Of a stretch of DNA of 58,392 nt, positions 26,128 to 37,286 are shown piece by piece. Both the position numbers and the translations under genes were made by a program. How positions within the stretch are numbered: the first letter of the stretch is position 1; each line of letters opens with the position of its first letter. This stretch comes from Ruminococcaceae bacterium OttesenSCG-928-O06 (GTDB lineage Bacteria; Bacillota; Clostridia; Oscillospirales; Ruminococcaceae), in contig JAJDGD010000004.1 of the NCBI GenBank assembly GCA_030265505.1, positions 1 through 58,392 on the forward strand, written 5' to 3'. The notes below the pieces were generated by a model that searched no databases, had not been told where the DNA came from, and saw nothing but the letters and a program-made list of their open reading frames with translations.

Positions 26128-26636
26128 ATGAACGATAAAAAGCAAGTGGTGTCCCTGCTGGTGGACAACAACGCCGGCGTGCTGGCGCGCATTTCCAGCC
26201 TGTTTGCGCGCAAGGGCTTCAACATAGACAGCCTGACCGTGAGCGCCACCGACGACGAGAGCGTGTCCCGCATCACCATTACCACCAGCGGCGAGGAGCA
26301 TGTGCTGCGCCAGATTTTGAGCCAGACCGAAAAGCTGTGGGAGGTGCGCTGCGTGGTGCCGCTGGAGCCGGAGACGAGCATCCAGCGCGAGCTGCTTTTG
26401 GTAAAGGTGAAGGCGGACGAAGCCATGCGCCACCATGTGCGCGAGGCCGCGGACATCTATAAGGCCAGCGTGGTGGATTTGTCTGTGGACAGCATGGTGG
26501 TGGAATTGACCGGCAAGCCCAGCAAGATAGACGGTTTTTTGGCGGTGATAGGCCAGTACGAGGTGTTGGAGCTATGCCGCACCGGGGTGACAGCCCTGCA
26601 GCGCGGCGCAGACGTTTTGGGCCGCGAGGGGGACGC

Positions 26637-26640
<4 letters not shown>
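26128..26640 (+). CDS. ilvN: Acetolactate synthase, small regulatory subunit
   Basis: A 170-residue regulatory subunit with an N-terminal ACT domain (VVSLLVDNNAGVLARISSLF, about 7-26) and the C-terminal ALS_ss domain. It binds valine and sets feedback inhibition of IlvB. GACGGAGGATAAG precedes the ATG. Its stop codon overlaps the start of the following GNAT gene in a GTGA arrangement. Confidence 0.95.
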
Positions 26641-28191
<1,551 letters not shown>

Positions 28192-28197
28192 ATAAAT

Positions 28198-28323
28198 GGC
28201 GCATTGCTGCGTTGGCTGCAAACGCGCGCCTCGGTTACATATAAAGTATATGCGCCCTCGCGCTTATTTTTGCCGCCTTGCACTGCATCCATTTCTTTGT
28301 GCGGGCGCATTGCTGCGTTGGCT
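28198..28323. repeat. Direct 20-bp repeat pair in the ilvC-ilvD spacer
   Basis: GGCGCATTGCTGCGTTGGCT occurs at 28198-28217 and again, unchanged, at 28304-28323. The DNA between includes CATATAAAGTATATG, a near-palindrome. It looks like a small intergenic mobile or repeat element that has landed between ilvC and ilvD. No promoter or terminator is obvious here, so ilvD may still be read from the ilvB promoter. Confidence 0.6.
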
Positions 28324-28347
28324 TTATAAAGAGGACAAGGAGAACCT

Positions 28348-30012
28348 ATGAAAGAACACAGCAAAAACGTGATGCGCGGGGTGGAGCGCGCGCCCAACCG
28401 CAGCCTGTTTTACGCCATGGGCTACACCCCCGAGGAGCTGGAGCGCCCGCTGATTGGCGTGGTGAGCGCGCACAGCGAGGTGGTGCCGGGGCACATCCAC
28501 CTGGACAAGATTGCCGAGGCGGTGAAGGCCGGGGTGCGCAGTGCCGGTGGCACGCCCATTTTGGTGCCCAGCATAGGTATATGCGACGGCATTGCCATGG
28601 GCCACGAGGGCATGAAGTACAGCCTGCCGTCCCGCGAGTTGATTGCCGACAGCGTGGAGAGCATGGCCAAAAGCCACGGCTTTGACGGCCTGGTGCTGGT
28701 ACCGAACTGCGATAAAATCGTGCCGGGGATGATTATGGCGGCGGCGCGGCTGAACCTGCCCGCCGTGCTGGTAAGCGGCGGGCCCATGATGGCCGGCACC
28801 ATGGACGGGCGGGAAATCAGCCTCTCACAGATATTTGAGGCGGTGGGCGCCCGCATGGCGGGCATGATAGACGACGATGCCCTTACCGAGTATGAGCAGG
28901 CCTGCTGCCCCGGCTGTGGCAGCTGCGCGGGCATGTACACCGCCAACAGCATGAACTGCCTTAGCGAGGCGCTGGGTATTGCCCCGCCGGGCAACGGCAC
29001 CATACCCGCGGTGCACGCAAAGCGCATTATGCTGGCAAAGCGGGCAGGGGCCCACATTATGGGCCTGGTAGAAAAAAACATATGCACGCGGGATATCATC
29101 AACGCAAAAAGCCTGCGCAACGCCATGGCGTGCGACATGGCCCTGGGCTGCAGCAGCAACAGCGTGCTGCACCTGCTGGCCATTGCCCACGAGGCCGAGG
29201 TGCCCCTTACGCTGGAGGACATCAATGCCCTGAATGCGGAGATACCGAACCTGTGCCATTTGGCCCCGGCAGGCCCCGCCCATATACAGGATTTGGACGC
29301 CGCGGGCGGCGTGCCCGCCCTGATGGCGGAGCTGGCCAAAGCCGGCAAACTGGATGTTGGCCTGCTTACCTGCACCGGCAAAACCGTGGCCGAGAACATT
29401 GCCGGGGTGGCAAACAAAACCCCCGCCGTGTTGCGCCCGGTAGAGGACCCCTACAGCGAGACCGGCGGCATAGCCGTTTTGTGGGGCAACATTGCCAAAA
29501 ACGGCGGCGTGGTAAAGCGCAGTGCCGTGGCGCCCGAGATGCTGTGCCACGAGGGCCCCGCCCGCGTGTTTGACGGGGAAGAGGCGGCCATTGCGGCCAT
29601 TTACAAGGGGGAGATAAAGCCCGGGGACGTGGTGGTGATACGCTACGAAGGACCCCGTGGCGGCCCCGGCATGCGCGAGATGCTGAACCCCACCTCTGCC
29701 CTTGCCGGCATGAAGCTGGACAAGGAGGTGGCCCTTATTACCGACGGGCGCTTTTCCGGCGCGTCCCGTGGGGCGTCCATTGGGCATGTAAGCCCCGAGG
29801 CCGCCAGCGGCGGGGAGATTGCCCTGGTACAGGAGGGGGACATCATCGCCATAGACATTCCGGCCGGCAAGCTGGACGTAAAGCTGACGGACGATGAGCT
29901 GGAAAAACGCCGGGCGGCCCACACGCCGCCCCCTCCGGCCGTAAAGGGCGGGTGGCTGGCGCGCTATGCCCGCATGGTGGCCGGCGCCGAAAAAGGCGCC
30001 GTGCTGGAGTGA
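28348..30012 (+). CDS. ilvD: Dihydroxy-acid dehydratase
   Basis: Fe-S enzyme that dehydrates 2,3-dihydroxy-3-methyl acids to 2-oxo acids, the third common step in valine and isoleucine synthesis. 554 residues, full length. Cluster-binding segments are visible as [12 protein letters not shown] and [20 protein letters not shown] (about 189-208). The end of the pathway motif is [33 protein letters not shown] precedes the ATG. It is 156 bases after ilvC, separated by the repeat element. Confidence 0.97.
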   Translation: MKEHSKNVMRGVERAPNRSLFYAMGYTPEELERPLIGVVSAHSEVVPGHIHLDKIAEAVKAGVRSAGGTPILVPSIGICDGIAMGHEGMKYSLPSRELIADSVESMAKSHGFDGLVLVPNCDKIVPGMIMAAARLNLPAVLVSGGPMMAGTMDGREISLSQIFEAVGARMAGMIDDDALTEYEQACCPGCGSCAGMYTANSMNCLSEALGIAPPGNGTIPAVHAKRIMLAKRAGAHIMGLVEKNICTRDIINAKSLRNAMACDMALGCSSNSVLHLLAIAHEAEVPLTLEDINALNAEIPNLCHLAPAGPAHIQDLDAAGGVPALMAELAKAGKLDVGLLTCTGKTVAENIAGVANKTPAVLRPVEDPYSETGGIAVLWGNIAKNGGVVKRSAVAPEMLCHEGPARVFDGEEAAIAAIYKGEIKPGDVVVIRYEGPRGGPGMREMLNPTSALAGMKLDKEVALITDGRFSGASRGASIGHVSPEAASGGEIALVQEGDIIAIDIPAGKLDVKLTDDELEKRRAAHTPPPPAVKGGWLARYARMVAGAEKGAVLE

Positions 30013-30033
30013 AGGGCCCTGTAGCAGACAGCG

Positions 30034-30061
30034 AAAAGCCCTCCCGCGTGGGAGGGCTTTT
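30034..30061. terminator. Bidirectional terminator after ilvD
   Basis: AAAAGCCCTCCC (30034-30045), loop GCGT, GGGAGGGC then TTTTG. It can end ilvD rightward and the MATE gene leftward. Confidence 0.85.
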
Positions 30062-30120
30062 GTTTGAAGAAAGATGGTTCAACCCGACATCGTCCCGCTC
30101 GTGCCTTGCGGGTTGCGCGC

Positions 30121-31530
30121 TTACTCTTCCGCCGGTTGCTGCGGCGCGCCGGGGGCGGCAGCGTCCTTTTCCGCCTGCAGGCGGCGCAGTTCCGGCATTA
30201 CGGTGGCCAGCATGGTGAAAAAACACAGCGAGCCGCCAATGACGTTGGAGATGGGCTCTGCCACGAACACGCCGTTCACCCCAAGGCCCGTAAGGCGGGG
30301 CAGCAGCAGCGTAAGCGGCACCACGATGACCACCTTGCGGAAGATGGAGAAAAACACCGCCTGCTTGCTTTTGCCCAGGGCCACAAACGAGGTTTGCCCC
30401 ACAAACTGCATGGCCATGAACACAAAGGCGAAAAAGTAAATGCGCAGGGCGGGCACGGCGCGGCTTACCAGCTCGGCGTCGTTGTTGAAGATATTGATGA
30501 AGAATGCCGGGAACAGGTATACAACGCCCCAGGCTACCAGGGTGTAGGCGGCCGTTACAGTGAAGGTGAAGCGGATGGCCTGCTTTACCCGTGGGTACAG
30601 CCCGGCGCCGTAGTTGTAGCTGATGACCGGGGACGAGCCGTTTACAAGGCCCATTACCGGCAGGGTGAAGATCTCCCGCACAGAGTTGAGCACCGTCATG
30701 ACGCCGACGTAAATGTCTCCCCCGAAGGTTTGCAGCGTGGTGTTGCAGGCAATTTGCACCAGGCTGTTGGTCACCTGCATCACAAAGCCGGTAAGCCCCA
30801 GGGATACAATTTTGAAAAGCCGGGCCGACTGCACGCGGAAGTCCCTGCGGCGCAGGCGCAAAACGGCGCGCTGGCTGGTGAGGAAACGCAGCACCCAGAC
30901 GCAGGACAATAGTTGGGACAGCACCGTGGCCAGCGCCGCCCCGCGCACCCCCATGCCCAGGGTAAAAATGAAGATAGGGTCCAGAATGATATTGGTAACG
31001 GCCCCCAAAAGAACCGTAAGCATGCCCATTTTGGGAAAGCCCTGGCTGTTGATGAAGGGGTTCATCCCCAGGGTAATCATCACCGCCACGCTGCCAAACA
31101 GGTAGATGGTGATATAGTCCCGCGCGTAGGGGAAGGTGGCGTCGCTGGCGCCAAACAGGTATAAAATGGGCTGGTGTAACGCAAGCCCCAGCACCGTGAG
31201 CACCAGCCCCGTGCCCACCAGCATGACAAAGCAGGTGCCAAGGATGCTGTGGGCCTCTTCATTGTTGCCTTTCCCCCGCATGATGGTAGCCAGGGGGCTG
31301 CCGCCCGTGGCGTATAGGCTGGAAAAGGCGTTCACGATAAGGATGATGGGAAAACAAAGGCCCACCCCCGTAAGCGCAATGGCGCCCGCGCCGGGGATGC
31401 GGCCGATATAGATGCGGTCCACAATATTGTACAGAAGGTTCAGCAGCTGGGCCACCGTAAGCGGTAGGCCCACCTCCAGCACGGCCCGGCTTACGCTGCC
31501 TTTGGAAAAATCGGTTTGCTTGGCACTCAC
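30121..31530 (-). CDS. MATE family efflux transporter
   Basis: A 469-residue integral membrane exporter with 12 hydrophobic segments in two six-helix halves. Typical MATE phrases are VAQLLNLLYNIVDRIYIGRI and NSVREIFTLPVMGLVNGSSP. MATE proteins couple Na+ or H+ influx to export of drugs and metabolites. I chose the GTG at 31530, since residues SAKQTDFSKG then begin at the usual place; the ribosome site is weak. A longer start at 31584 adds a basic stretch without a ribosome site. It converges on ilvD and is a single-gene transcript. Confidence 0.88.
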   Translation of the reverse strand: MSAKQTDFSKGSVSRAVLEVGLPLTVAQLLNLLYNIVDRIYIGRIPGAGAIALTGVGLCFPIILIVNAFSSLYATGGSPLATIMRGKGNNEEAHSILGTCFVMLVGTGLVLTVLGLALHQPILYLFGASDATFPYARDYITIYLFGSVAVMITLGMNPFINSQGFPKMGMLTVLLGAVTNIILDPIFIFTLGMGVRGAALATVLSQLLSCVWVLRFLTSQRAVLRLRRRDFRVQSARLFKIVSLGLTGFVMQVTNSLVQIACNTTLQTFGGDIYVGVMTVLNSVREIFTLPVMGLVNGSSPVISYNYGAGLYPRVKQAIRFTFTVTAAYTLVAWGVVYLFPAFFINIFNNDAELVSRAVPALRIYFFAFVFMAMQFVGQTSFVALGKSKQAVFFSIFRKVVIVVPLTLLLPRLTGLGVNGVFVAEPISNVIGGSLCFFTMLATVMPELRRLQAEKDAAAPGAPQQPAEE

Positions 31531-31648
31531 GCCGTCATCTTCTTTCTGCGGGCGCGGCCTTTTGGGCCAAAGCGCCGCGAACAATGAAAGTTCCTACCTA
31601 AAAATACCACAGAATGCCAAAAGGGGCAACCGCCCGGCGCACTTTGCG

Positions 31649-31678
31649 TTGACCATGTGGAGCCAAATGGAGTATAAT
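31649..31678 (+). promoter_or_regulatory. Promoter of nfnA
   Basis: TTGACC (31649-31654), 18-base spacer, TATAAT (31673-31678). Confidence 0.75.
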
Positions 31679-31762
31679 AATAGGAAATTGCCATAGGTTG
31701 GCAGTGCGTTTTCCCGCGGCAGAACGCCCGGCGGCGCACAATATAGTGGGAAAGTAGGGAGT

Positions 31763-32602
31763 ATGGTGTACCCGATAGTGAAGAAAGAAGCCCTGAACCC
31801 GAGCGTGTGCCGCATGGTGATAAAGGCACCGCTGGTGGCAAAAAAGGCCCAGCCCGGCCAGTTTGTAATTGTGCGCCCGCTGGCCGACAGCGAGCGTATC
31901 CCCCTTACCATCGCGGATTATGACCGGGATGCGGGGACGGTTACCATCATTTTTCAGGTGGTGGGCGGCGGCACCATGCAGCTGGACGCTTTAGCCGAGG
32001 GCGGTACGGTGGAGGACTTTGTGGGCCCGCTGGGCAAGCCCAGCCACCTGGAGGGCCTGAAAAAAGTGGCTGTGGTGGGCGGCGGCGTGGGCTGTGCCAT
32101 TGCCTACCCGGTGGCCAAAAAGCTGCACCAGCTGGGCGCTGTGGTGCACAGCATTGTGGGCTTCCGCGCCAAAGATTTGGTGATTTTGGAGGACGAGTTC
32201 CGTGCGGTGAGCGACGAATATGTGATGATGACCGACGACGGCAGCTATGGCGAGAAAGGCCTTGTGACGAACGCGCTGGAAAAGCTGATAGACGAAGGCA
32301 ACCAGTACGACGAAGTGGTGGCCATAGGCCCGCTGGTGATGATGAAATTTGTGGCGGCCCTGTGCCAGAAAAAAGGCGTGAAGGTAACCGTTAGCATGAA
32401 CCCGGTGATGATAGACGGTACCGGCATGTGTGGCGGCTGCCGCCTTACCGTGGGGGGCGAGACCCGCTTTGCCTGTGTGGACGGCCCCGAGTTTGACGGC
32501 GCGCTGGTGGACTTTGACGAGGCGATACAGCGCAGTACCATTTACCGCAGCTTTGAACAGCACGCCCGTGAGGACGACTGCGTGCTGCTGCAGGAGAGCT
32601 AG
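31763..32602 (+). CDS. nfnA: NADH-dependent ferredoxin:NADP+ oxidoreductase, NfnA subunit
   Basis: A 279-residue FAD- and [2Fe-2S]-containing subunit. Its N-terminal FAD domain has PGQFVIVRPL (about 32-41) and a RIPLTIAD segment; the NAD domain begins VAVVGGGVGCAIAYPVAKK (about 103-121). Cysteines for the [2Fe-2S] centre are in GTGMCGGCRLTVGGETRFAC (about 214-233). Paired with NfnB it bifurcates electrons between NADH, ferredoxin and NADP+. Related dihydroorotate dehydrogenase electron-transfer subunits share the fold, but the downstream NfnB supports this call. AAAGTAGGGAG precedes the ATG. Confidence 0.9.
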   Translation: MVYPIVKKEALNPSVCRMVIKAPLVAKKAQPGQFVIVRPLADSERIPLTIADYDRDAGTVTIIFQVVGGGTMQLDALAEGGTVEDFVGPLGKPSHLEGLKKVAVVGGGVGCAIAYPVAKKLHQLGAVVHSIVGFRAKDLVILEDEFRAVSDEYVMMTDDGSYGEKGLVTNALEKLIDEGNQYDEVVAIGPLVMMKFVAALCQKKGVKVTVSMNPVMIDGTGMCGGCRLTVGGETRFACVDGPEFDGALVDFDEAIQRSTIYRSFEQHAREDDCVLLQES

Positions 32603-33019
32603 AAACCTTACCAAAGGGCGTGATGTTCTTTCTTGTGCGCCAAGAAAGAACCAAAGAAGCGCCGGGGCACGAAGTGCAAAATTTGGCTTCGCGCAGCGAA
32701 ACAAATTTTCCCGCCGCCCGCAAAACGCCGCGCGAAGGAAGGCGGAGGGCGGTATGCGGTGGTTGGGGCCCAGCGATGCCCCCGGACCCCAACGCCAGAA
32801 GTTGCATCGCCTTGAACTGCTAAGGCCCGTATCGCCACGGTTGCGGCGAACGAGCGAGCGCAGTTCTTCACCGGCGATGCCATCTGGAAAGGCCAAGGCC
32901 GCCCGCGCTTTGCGGGGTGCGTCTTATCCGGCCATTCATACCACAGACAAGAGACAAAGAGACGATAAGGGAACAGAGAGAATAGAGGAGGTGGCGGCCG
33001 CGCCTGCGGCCCAAGCATT
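32603..33019. repeat. Repeat-rich spacer between nfnA and nfnB
   Basis: These 417 bases carry no convincing gene. They contain an 11-bp hairpin GTTCTTTCTTG/CAAGAAAGAAC (32625-32651), a 24-base motif (32665-32688) that recurs at 42044 and 42187, and a large imperfect inverted repeat (32804-32820 with 32860-32880). All three look like dispersed intergenic repeats. At the right end AGAGGAGGTGG (about 32984-32994) is too far from the nfnB ATG, but GGCCGC/GCGGCC between them can form a hairpin. Confidence 0.55.
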
Positions 33020-34408
33020 ATGCCGAACATGGACCCCAAAAAGTGCCCTATGCCCACGCAAGACCCCATGGTGCGCAACAAAAATTTTGACGAGGTGGCC
33101 CTGGGCTACACCCGTGAAATGGCGGTGGGCGAGGCCCAGCGCTGCCTGCAATGTAAAAACAGCCCCTGTGTGGCGGGCTGCCCGGTGGCCATAGACATTC
33201 CCGGGTTTGTGGGCAAGGTGGCGGCGGCGGACTTTGCCGGCGCCTTTGCCACGCTTAGCCGCCAAACCAGCCTGCCGGCGGTGTGCGGCCGCGTGTGCCC
33301 GCAAGAGAGCCAGTGCGAAGAGCGCTGCGTGCGGAGCATAAAGGGCGAGGCCGTGGGCATAGGCCGCTTGGAGCGCTTTGTGGCCGACTGGCAGCGCGAA
33401 AACAAAACCGCCCCCGCCGCCGCCCCAAAGGCGAACGGCCACAAGGTGGCCATAGTGGGCGCCGGCCCCGCCGGGCTTACCGCCGCGGGCGAGCTTGCCA
33501 AAAAAGGCTATGACGTCACCATTTTTGAAGCACTGCACCGCCCGGGCGGGGTGCTGGTGTACGGCATACCGGAGTTCCGCCTGCCGAAGGCCATTGTGTA
33601 TAACGAGATAGACAACCTGAAGGCCCTGGGCGTGAAGGTGCTTACCAACATGGTCATCGGCAAGGTGCTCACCATCGACGAGCTGTTTGAAGAGGGCTTT
33701 GAGGCGGTGTTTGTGGGCAGCGGCGCCGGCCTGCCCAAGTTTATGGGCATTCCGGGCGAGAGTTTGAACGGCGTGTTCTCCGCCAATGAGTTTTTGACCC
33801 GCATCAACCTGATGGGGGCCTGGCAGGAGGGCGCAAAAACCCCGGTGATGCGTGCAAAACGTGTGGCCGTGGTGGGTGGCGGCAACGTTGCCATGGACGC
33901 CGCGCGCTGCGCCAAGCGCCTGGGCGCCGAGGAAGTGACCATTGTATACCGCCGCAGCATGGACGAGCTGCCCGCCCGCGCCGAGGAAGTGGAGCATGCC
34001 GAGGAAGAGGGCATTATTTTTAAAACGCTTACCAACCCCAAAGAGGTGCTGGGAGACGCGGACGGCTGGGTGCAGGGCATGCGCTGCATACAGTGCAAAT
34101 TGGGCGAGCCCGACGAGAGCGGCCGCCGCCGCCCGGTGGAGATACCCGGCAGCGAGTTTGTGCTTGCGTGCGATGCGATGATTATGTCCATTGGCACCAG
34201 CCCCAACCCGCTGATACGCACCACCACACCAGGGCTGGAAGCCCACCGCTGGGGCGGGCTTATCACCCAAGACGACGCCGGCGCCACCACCCGCAAGGGC
34301 GTGTGGGCCGGGGGCGACGTGGTGAGCGGCGCCGCCACCGTGATATTGGCCATGGGGGCGGGCAAGCAGGCCGCCGCCGCCATAGATGAAGCGCTGAAAA
34401 ACACATGA
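33020..34408 (+). CDS. nfnB: NADH-dependent ferredoxin:NADP+ oxidoreductase, NfnB subunit
   Basis: A 462-residue flavo-iron-sulfur protein, homologous to the glutamate synthase small chain. Cysteine clusters for two [4Fe-4S] centres are in RCLQCKNSPCVAGCPV (about 41-56) and CGRVCPQESQCEERC (about 92-106). The FAD site is VAIVGAGPAGLTAAGEL and the NADP site VAVVGGGNVAMDAARCA. The opening MPNMDPKKCPMPTQDP is the standard NfnB N-terminus, which fixes the start. No glutamate synthase large subunit is present, and nfnA is upstream, so NfnB is the better call than GltD. It overlaps the next gene by ATGA. Confidence 0.93.
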   Translation: MPNMDPKKCPMPTQDPMVRNKNFDEVALGYTREMAVGEAQRCLQCKNSPCVAGCPVAIDIPGFVGKVAAADFAGAFATLSRQTSLPAVCGRVCPQESQCEERCVRSIKGEAVGIGRLERFVADWQRENKTAPAAAPKANGHKVAIVGAGPAGLTAAGELAKKGYDVTIFEALHRPGGVLVYGIPEFRLPKAIVYNEIDNLKALGVKVLTNMVIGKVLTIDELFEEGFEAVFVGSGAGLPKFMGIPGESLNGVFSANEFLTRINLMGAWQEGAKTPVMRAKRVAVVGGGNVAMDAARCAKRLGAEEVTIVYRRSMDELPARAEEVEHAEEEGIIFKTLTNPKEVLGDADGWVQGMRCIQCKLGEPDESGRRRPVEIPGSEFVLACDAMIMSIGTSPNPLIRTTTPGLEAHRWGGLITQDDAGATTRKGVWAGGDVVSGAATVILAMGAGKQAAAAIDEALKNT

Positions 34409-35625
34409 CAAACCTGTTGGCACGCCTGTTTGTGAAGGACTGGCAGAACACCCAAAGCCCCGCCGTGCGCGCCCGCTATGGCAAAATGGCGGGCTGGGTG
34501 GGCATTGTGTGCAACCTGCTGCTGGCAGCGGGCAAGCTGCTTGTGGGCGTGCTTTCCGGCAGTATCGCCATTGCGGGCGACGCCGTGAACAACTTCTCGG
34601 ACGCCGCGGCTTCGGTCATCACTCTGGTGGGGTTTTCGCTCTCTGCCCGCCCGGCAGACAAAGAACACCCCTTTGGCCATGCCCGGTACGAGCAGATTGC
34701 CGCCTTGGCCGTGGCCGTGCTGGTGCTGGTGATTGGCCTGGAGCTGGCCAAAAGCAGCGTAGAGAAGATATTGCGCCCCACCCCGGTGGATTTTTCCACC
34801 CCTGCGCTGGTGGTGCTGGCCGTGGCCGTTTTGGTAAAGCTGTGGATGGCCGCCTTCAACCGCAGCATTGGCCGGCGCATGGATTCCGCCACGCTGGCCG
34901 CCACTTTTGTGGACAGCCGCAATGACGCCATCACCACGGCGGTGGTGCTGGTGGCGGCGGTGGTGGCGCGCTTCACGGGCCTTGGGCTGGACGGCTGGAT
35001 GGGCGCAGCTGTGGCGCTGTTCATCATTGTAAGCGGGGCGCGGCTGGTGAAAGACACGCTGGACCCCCTTTTGGGCACCGCGCCGGACCCCGCCCTTGTG
35101 CGCCGCCTGGCCGCCACTATCCAAAGCTACCCCGGTGTTTTGGGCACGCATGATTTGATTGTGCACGACTATGGCCCCGGCCGCCGCTTTGCCAGCGCCC
35201 ATGTGGAGATGGCCAGCGAGGAAGACGTGCTGAAAAGCCACGAGGTGATAGACCGAATAGAGCGGGATGTGTACCTGCGGGAAAACATCCACCTCATTAT
35301 CCATTACGACCCCGTGGCAACCCGTGGCGCCGCCGTGGACAAAGACCGCGCCTTTGTGGCGAACACCCTTGCCGCGTGGGATGCCCGCCTAACGTTGCAC
35401 GATTTCCGCCTGTTGCGGGAAAAAGGACGCCTTACCTATGTGTTTGACCTTGTGGTGCCGCCGGACTTTGCCATGGACGACGAGGAGATAAAGCGGCACG
35501 TTGCCGGCCTTTTGCAGCAGCCCGGCACCGAGGTGGATATATTATTGACGGTGGACCGTTCCTTTGCGGCAATGCCGGGAGAGCAGGACGAAAACCGCCT
35601 GAAAGAGGAGGAAGAGGAATATTGA
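34405..35625 (+). CDS. Cation diffusion facilitator transporter
   Basis: A 406-residue CDF-family metal exporter. The N-terminal half has six membrane segments with metal-site aspartates in GDAVNNFSD (about 58-66) and DSRNDA (about 172-177). The C-terminal soluble domain is typical, and extended by about 100 residues (VDKDRAFVANTLAAWDARLT onward), longer than common CDF proteins. The substrate (Zn, Fe, Mn or Co) is not determinable. It is coupled to nfnB by ATGA and its stop overlaps the next start. Confidence 0.92.
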   Translation: MTNLLARLFVKDWQNTQSPAVRARYGKMAGWVGIVCNLLLAAGKLLVGVLSGSIAIAGDAVNNFSDAAASVITLVGFSLSARPADKEHPFGHARYEQIAALAVAVLVLVIGLELAKSSVEKILRPTPVDFSTPALVVLAVAVLVKLWMAAFNRSIGRRMDSATLAATFVDSRNDAITTAVVLVAAVVARFTGLGLDGWMGAAVALFIIVSGARLVKDTLDPLLGTAPDPALVRRLAATIQSYPGVLGTHDLIVHDYGPGRRFASAHVEMASEEDVLKSHEVIDRIERDVYLRENIHLIIHYDPVATRGAAVDKDRAFVANTLAAWDARLTLHDFRLLREKGRLTYVFDLVVPPDFAMDDEEIKRHVAGLLQQPGTEVDILLTVDRSFAAMPGEQDENRLKEEEEEY

Positions 35626-36812
35626 TACAGTATGAGTACAGCGACAAGGTGAACGCGATGAAGCCCTCCATTATACGGGAGCTTTTGAAGCAGATGGCCG
35701 ACCCCACCCTCATCAGCTTTGCGGGGGGCAACCCTTCGGCAGAGGCCTTTCCCGCCGAGGAGATACGCAAAATCAGCGATGAGCTGCTGCGCGACGAAGC
35801 CGCGGCCACATTGCAGTACTCCATCACCGAGGGCTACCCCCCGCTGCGGGCCCTGGGGCGGGAGTATTTGAACCGCCAGTTTGCGGTGACGAAGGACTAC
35901 GACGACGTGATCATCACCAGCGGCAGCCAGCAGGCGATGGATATTTTGAGCAAGCTGCTTTGTAACGACGGGGACGTGGTGGCCACCGAGGACCCGGCCT
36001 TTTTGGGCGCGATGAACTGCTTCCGCAGCAACGGCGCACAGTTGGTGGGCGTGCAGATGGAGGCCGACGGGCCCAACTTGGCCAGCTTAGAGGCGGCCCT
36101 TACCGGCGACAAAAAGCCCAAGCTCTTTTACACCATCCCCAACTTCCAAAACCCCACAGGGTACACCACGTCCCTTGCCAAGCGCAAGGCCATTTATGAA
36201 CTGTGCAAAAAGCACGGTGTACCCATTTTGGAGGACAACCCCTATGGCGAGCTGCGCTTTACCGGCGAGGACATTCCCCCCATCAAAAGTTTTGACGAGG
36301 AGGGCCTGGTTATTTACGCGGTGTCCCTAAGCAAGGTGTTTGCGCCCGGGCTGCGCGTGGCCCTGTGCTGCGGCGAGGCGGGCCTGCTGGGCAAAATGAC
36401 CGTGGCAAAGCAGGGCATAGACGTGCACACCACGCTGTGGAGCCAGCGGGTGATTGCGAAATTTTTTGAGCAATATGACTTTGACGCGTTGCTTCAGAAG
36501 CTGCGGGGGGTATACCGCGCCAAGGCCCGCCGCATGATGGACAACATGGACGCAAAACTCGACGGGCGCATCACCTATGTGCCCGTGGAGGGTGGTATGT
36601 TCCTGTGGCCCACCCTGCCCGACGGGGTGGACGTGCAGGCCTTTATCAAGAACTGTTTGGACCATAAGCTGGCCCTGGTGCCGGGCAACGCCTTTTTTGT
36701 GGACGGCAATGCCCCCTGCCAAAGCATGCGCATGAACTTTTCCACCCCGACGAACGAGCAGATAGACGAAGGGGTAAGCATTATGGCCAAGGTGCTAAAG
36801 AGCATGCTGTAA
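35622..36812 (+). CDS. PLP-dependent aminotransferase, class I/II
   Basis: A 396-residue fold-type I aminotransferase starting at TTG 35622, four bases before the end of the CDF gene; GAAAGAGGAGG lies upstream. Visible motifs are SGSQQAMDIL (about 86-95), NFQNPTGYT, DNPYGELRF and the PLP-lysine SLSKVFAPGLRV (about 230-241). The pattern matches the 2-aminoadipate/aromatic aminotransferase group (LysN/AraT-like). Possible partners are branched-chain or aromatic oxo acids; the sequence does not decide. A strong terminator follows. Confidence 0.9.
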   Translation: MIQYEYSDKVNAMKPSIIRELLKQMADPTLISFAGGNPSAEAFPAEEIRKISDELLRDEAAATLQYSITEGYPPLRALGREYLNRQFAVTKDYDDVIITSGSQQAMDILSKLLCNDGDVVATEDPAFLGAMNCFRSNGAQLVGVQMEADGPNLASLEAALTGDKKPKLFYTIPNFQNPTGYTTSLAKRKAIYELCKKHGVPILEDNPYGELRFTGEDIPPIKSFDEEGLVIYAVSLSKVFAPGLRVALCCGEAGLLGKMTVAKQGIDVHTTLWSQRVIAKFFEQYDFDALLQKLRGVYRAKARRMMDNMDAKLDGRITYVPVEGGMFLWPTLPDGVDVQAFIKNCLDHKLALVPGNAFFVDGNAPCQSMRMNFSTPTNEQIDEGVSIMAKVLKSML

Positions 36813-36841
36813 GGCATACGTCCAAAAATGCGTAACAAAAA

Positions 36842-36882
36842 GGGAAAACCGGCCTTCGCTGGGGGCGATGGCCGGTTTTCCC
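36842..36882 (+). terminator. Terminator after the aminotransferase gene
   Basis: GGGAAAACCGGCC (36842-36854) pairs with GGCCGGTTTTCCC (36870-36882) around a 15-base loop. A 13-bp perfect stem with an internal T-run in the 3' arm. Confidence 0.7.
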
Positions 36883-37178
36883 AACACACAAGAATTTCCA
36901 AACCTATATATGAACCGCCGAAGGCGGATTGCCATTTGTCTGCCGCGCTGCGCAACCAAAAGCGCAGGACGGCAGAAGAATTGCGGGGCATTTCCCCCGA
37001 TACCATTTACGCATCCCGGGTGTGCCAAGAGGGACTGTGGCGTTTACCTGCCTGGCCGTCCCTGCGCCAGGCGCCATTTACCGGCTGGGTGGTTCATTTA
37101 CATTGCTTTTGCCTCGCCCCCTTGCGGGAAACCCAACGGGTGGTGTTTCCCTTGTTGTGGCACCAGTATAGCGACGGT
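36883..37178. other. Gene-free spacer with several hairpins upstream of queH
   Basis: No convincing gene. Possible folds are CTGCCG..TGCGC with GCGCA..CGGCAG (about 36938-36974), GCCTGGC with GCCAGGC (about 37051-37073), and GGGAAAC with GTTTCCC (about 37126-37150). I cannot assign the region to a known RNA family; a small RNA or repeat remnant is possible. Confidence 0.35.
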
Positions 37179-37207
37179 TTGTGAAAAAACTTTGTTGGAA
37201 CTATAAA
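37179..37207 (+). promoter_or_regulatory. Promoter of queH
   Basis: TTGTGA (37179-37184), 17-base spacer, TATAAA (37202-37207). Confidence 0.6.
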
Positions 37208-37286
37208 CCATTCTAAAAGAAAATGTGAAAACCCGAAGGAGATGCCCTTTGTGGCACCCCGCGCGGGAAAGCCGAGAGGAAATAGC

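Noticed and set aside
33020-34408. Glutamate synthase small subunit (GltD)
   Set aside because: No large subunit is present and the gene follows nfnA; the N-terminus is the NfnB type.
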